Shown: positions 21,588-21,684 of the stretch, one piece after another
Position numbering within the stretch: the stretch's first letter is position 1
How the letters are laid out: each line of letters opens with the position of its first letter
Assembly: GCF_000485595.1 (NCBI RefSeq)
Contig: NW_014578461.1
Location: 8,204-29,887 of the forward strand
DNA length: 21,684 nucleotides
Source: Priapulus caudatus
Taxonomy: Eukaryota > Priapulida > Priapulimorpha > Priapulimorphida > Priapulidae
Reading direction: 5' to 3'
Made by a program: the position numbers and the translations under genes
Notes under the pieces: generated by a model
The model's database searches: none
What the model was told of the DNA's origin: nothing
The model's input: only the letters and a program-made list of their open reading frames with translations

Positions 21588-21684
21588 AATATTCAACCAT
21601 TCTACTCCATCTTTGTTTCTATTTGAAGAACAGTGTTTACTTGTTATAAACACATACTGTCTGTGTTCGTAACCGAGCTGTGTC

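Overview
The window is nuclear DNA from an animal, most likely a non-vertebrate such as a marine invertebrate deuterostome or lophotrochozoan. The evidence is spliced genes with consensus GT-AG introns, two recognisable animal single-copy genes (THUMPD3 and FAM72), TTAGGG-type telomere-like repeats, and many short non-autonomous transposons. I cannot name the species from the sequence. A 287-base assembly gap (N) lies at 10654-10940.

Two complete protein-coding genes can be rebuilt exon by exon. THUMPD3 (tRNA N2-guanosine methyltransferase) runs on the minus strand in nine exons from 11384 down to 4181 and encodes 490 aa. FAM72 (the small Cys-rich protein whose human form binds the uracil-DNA glycosylase UNG2) runs on the plus strand in four exons from 11804 to 15147 and encodes 158 aa. 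All exon phases join without a stop and the order matches the human proteins. Their start codons are 419 bp apart and point away from each other, so they probably share a bidirectional promoter. A possible third gene starts on the minus strand at 1862 and leaves the window to the left; only its first coding exon is reasonably supported.

Layout: 1-880 simple repeats; 885-1351 a TTAA-flanked MITE; 1783-1862 candidate 5' coding exon; 1990-3650 AT-rich intergenic DNA; 3654-11384 THUMPD3; 11385-11803 shared promoter; 11804-15147 FAM72; 15148-17300 probable FAM72 3' region without a recognised gene; 17300-20100 a cluster of MITEs and foldbacks, including two hAT-like elements; 20100-21440 simple repeats and unassigned DNA; 21452-21587 a small MITE carrying telomere-like repeats.

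The most unusual structure is in THUMPD3 intron 1. It is a 1.59-kb element with 9-bp target duplications and an outer terminal inverted repeat. Inside it is a second inverted repeat enclosing three tandem copies of a 200-bp unit. Much of the remaining non-genic DNA is explained by inverted-repeat elements. I found no CRISPR array, rRNA, intact tRNA gene, or intact transposase or reverse-transcriptase gene.
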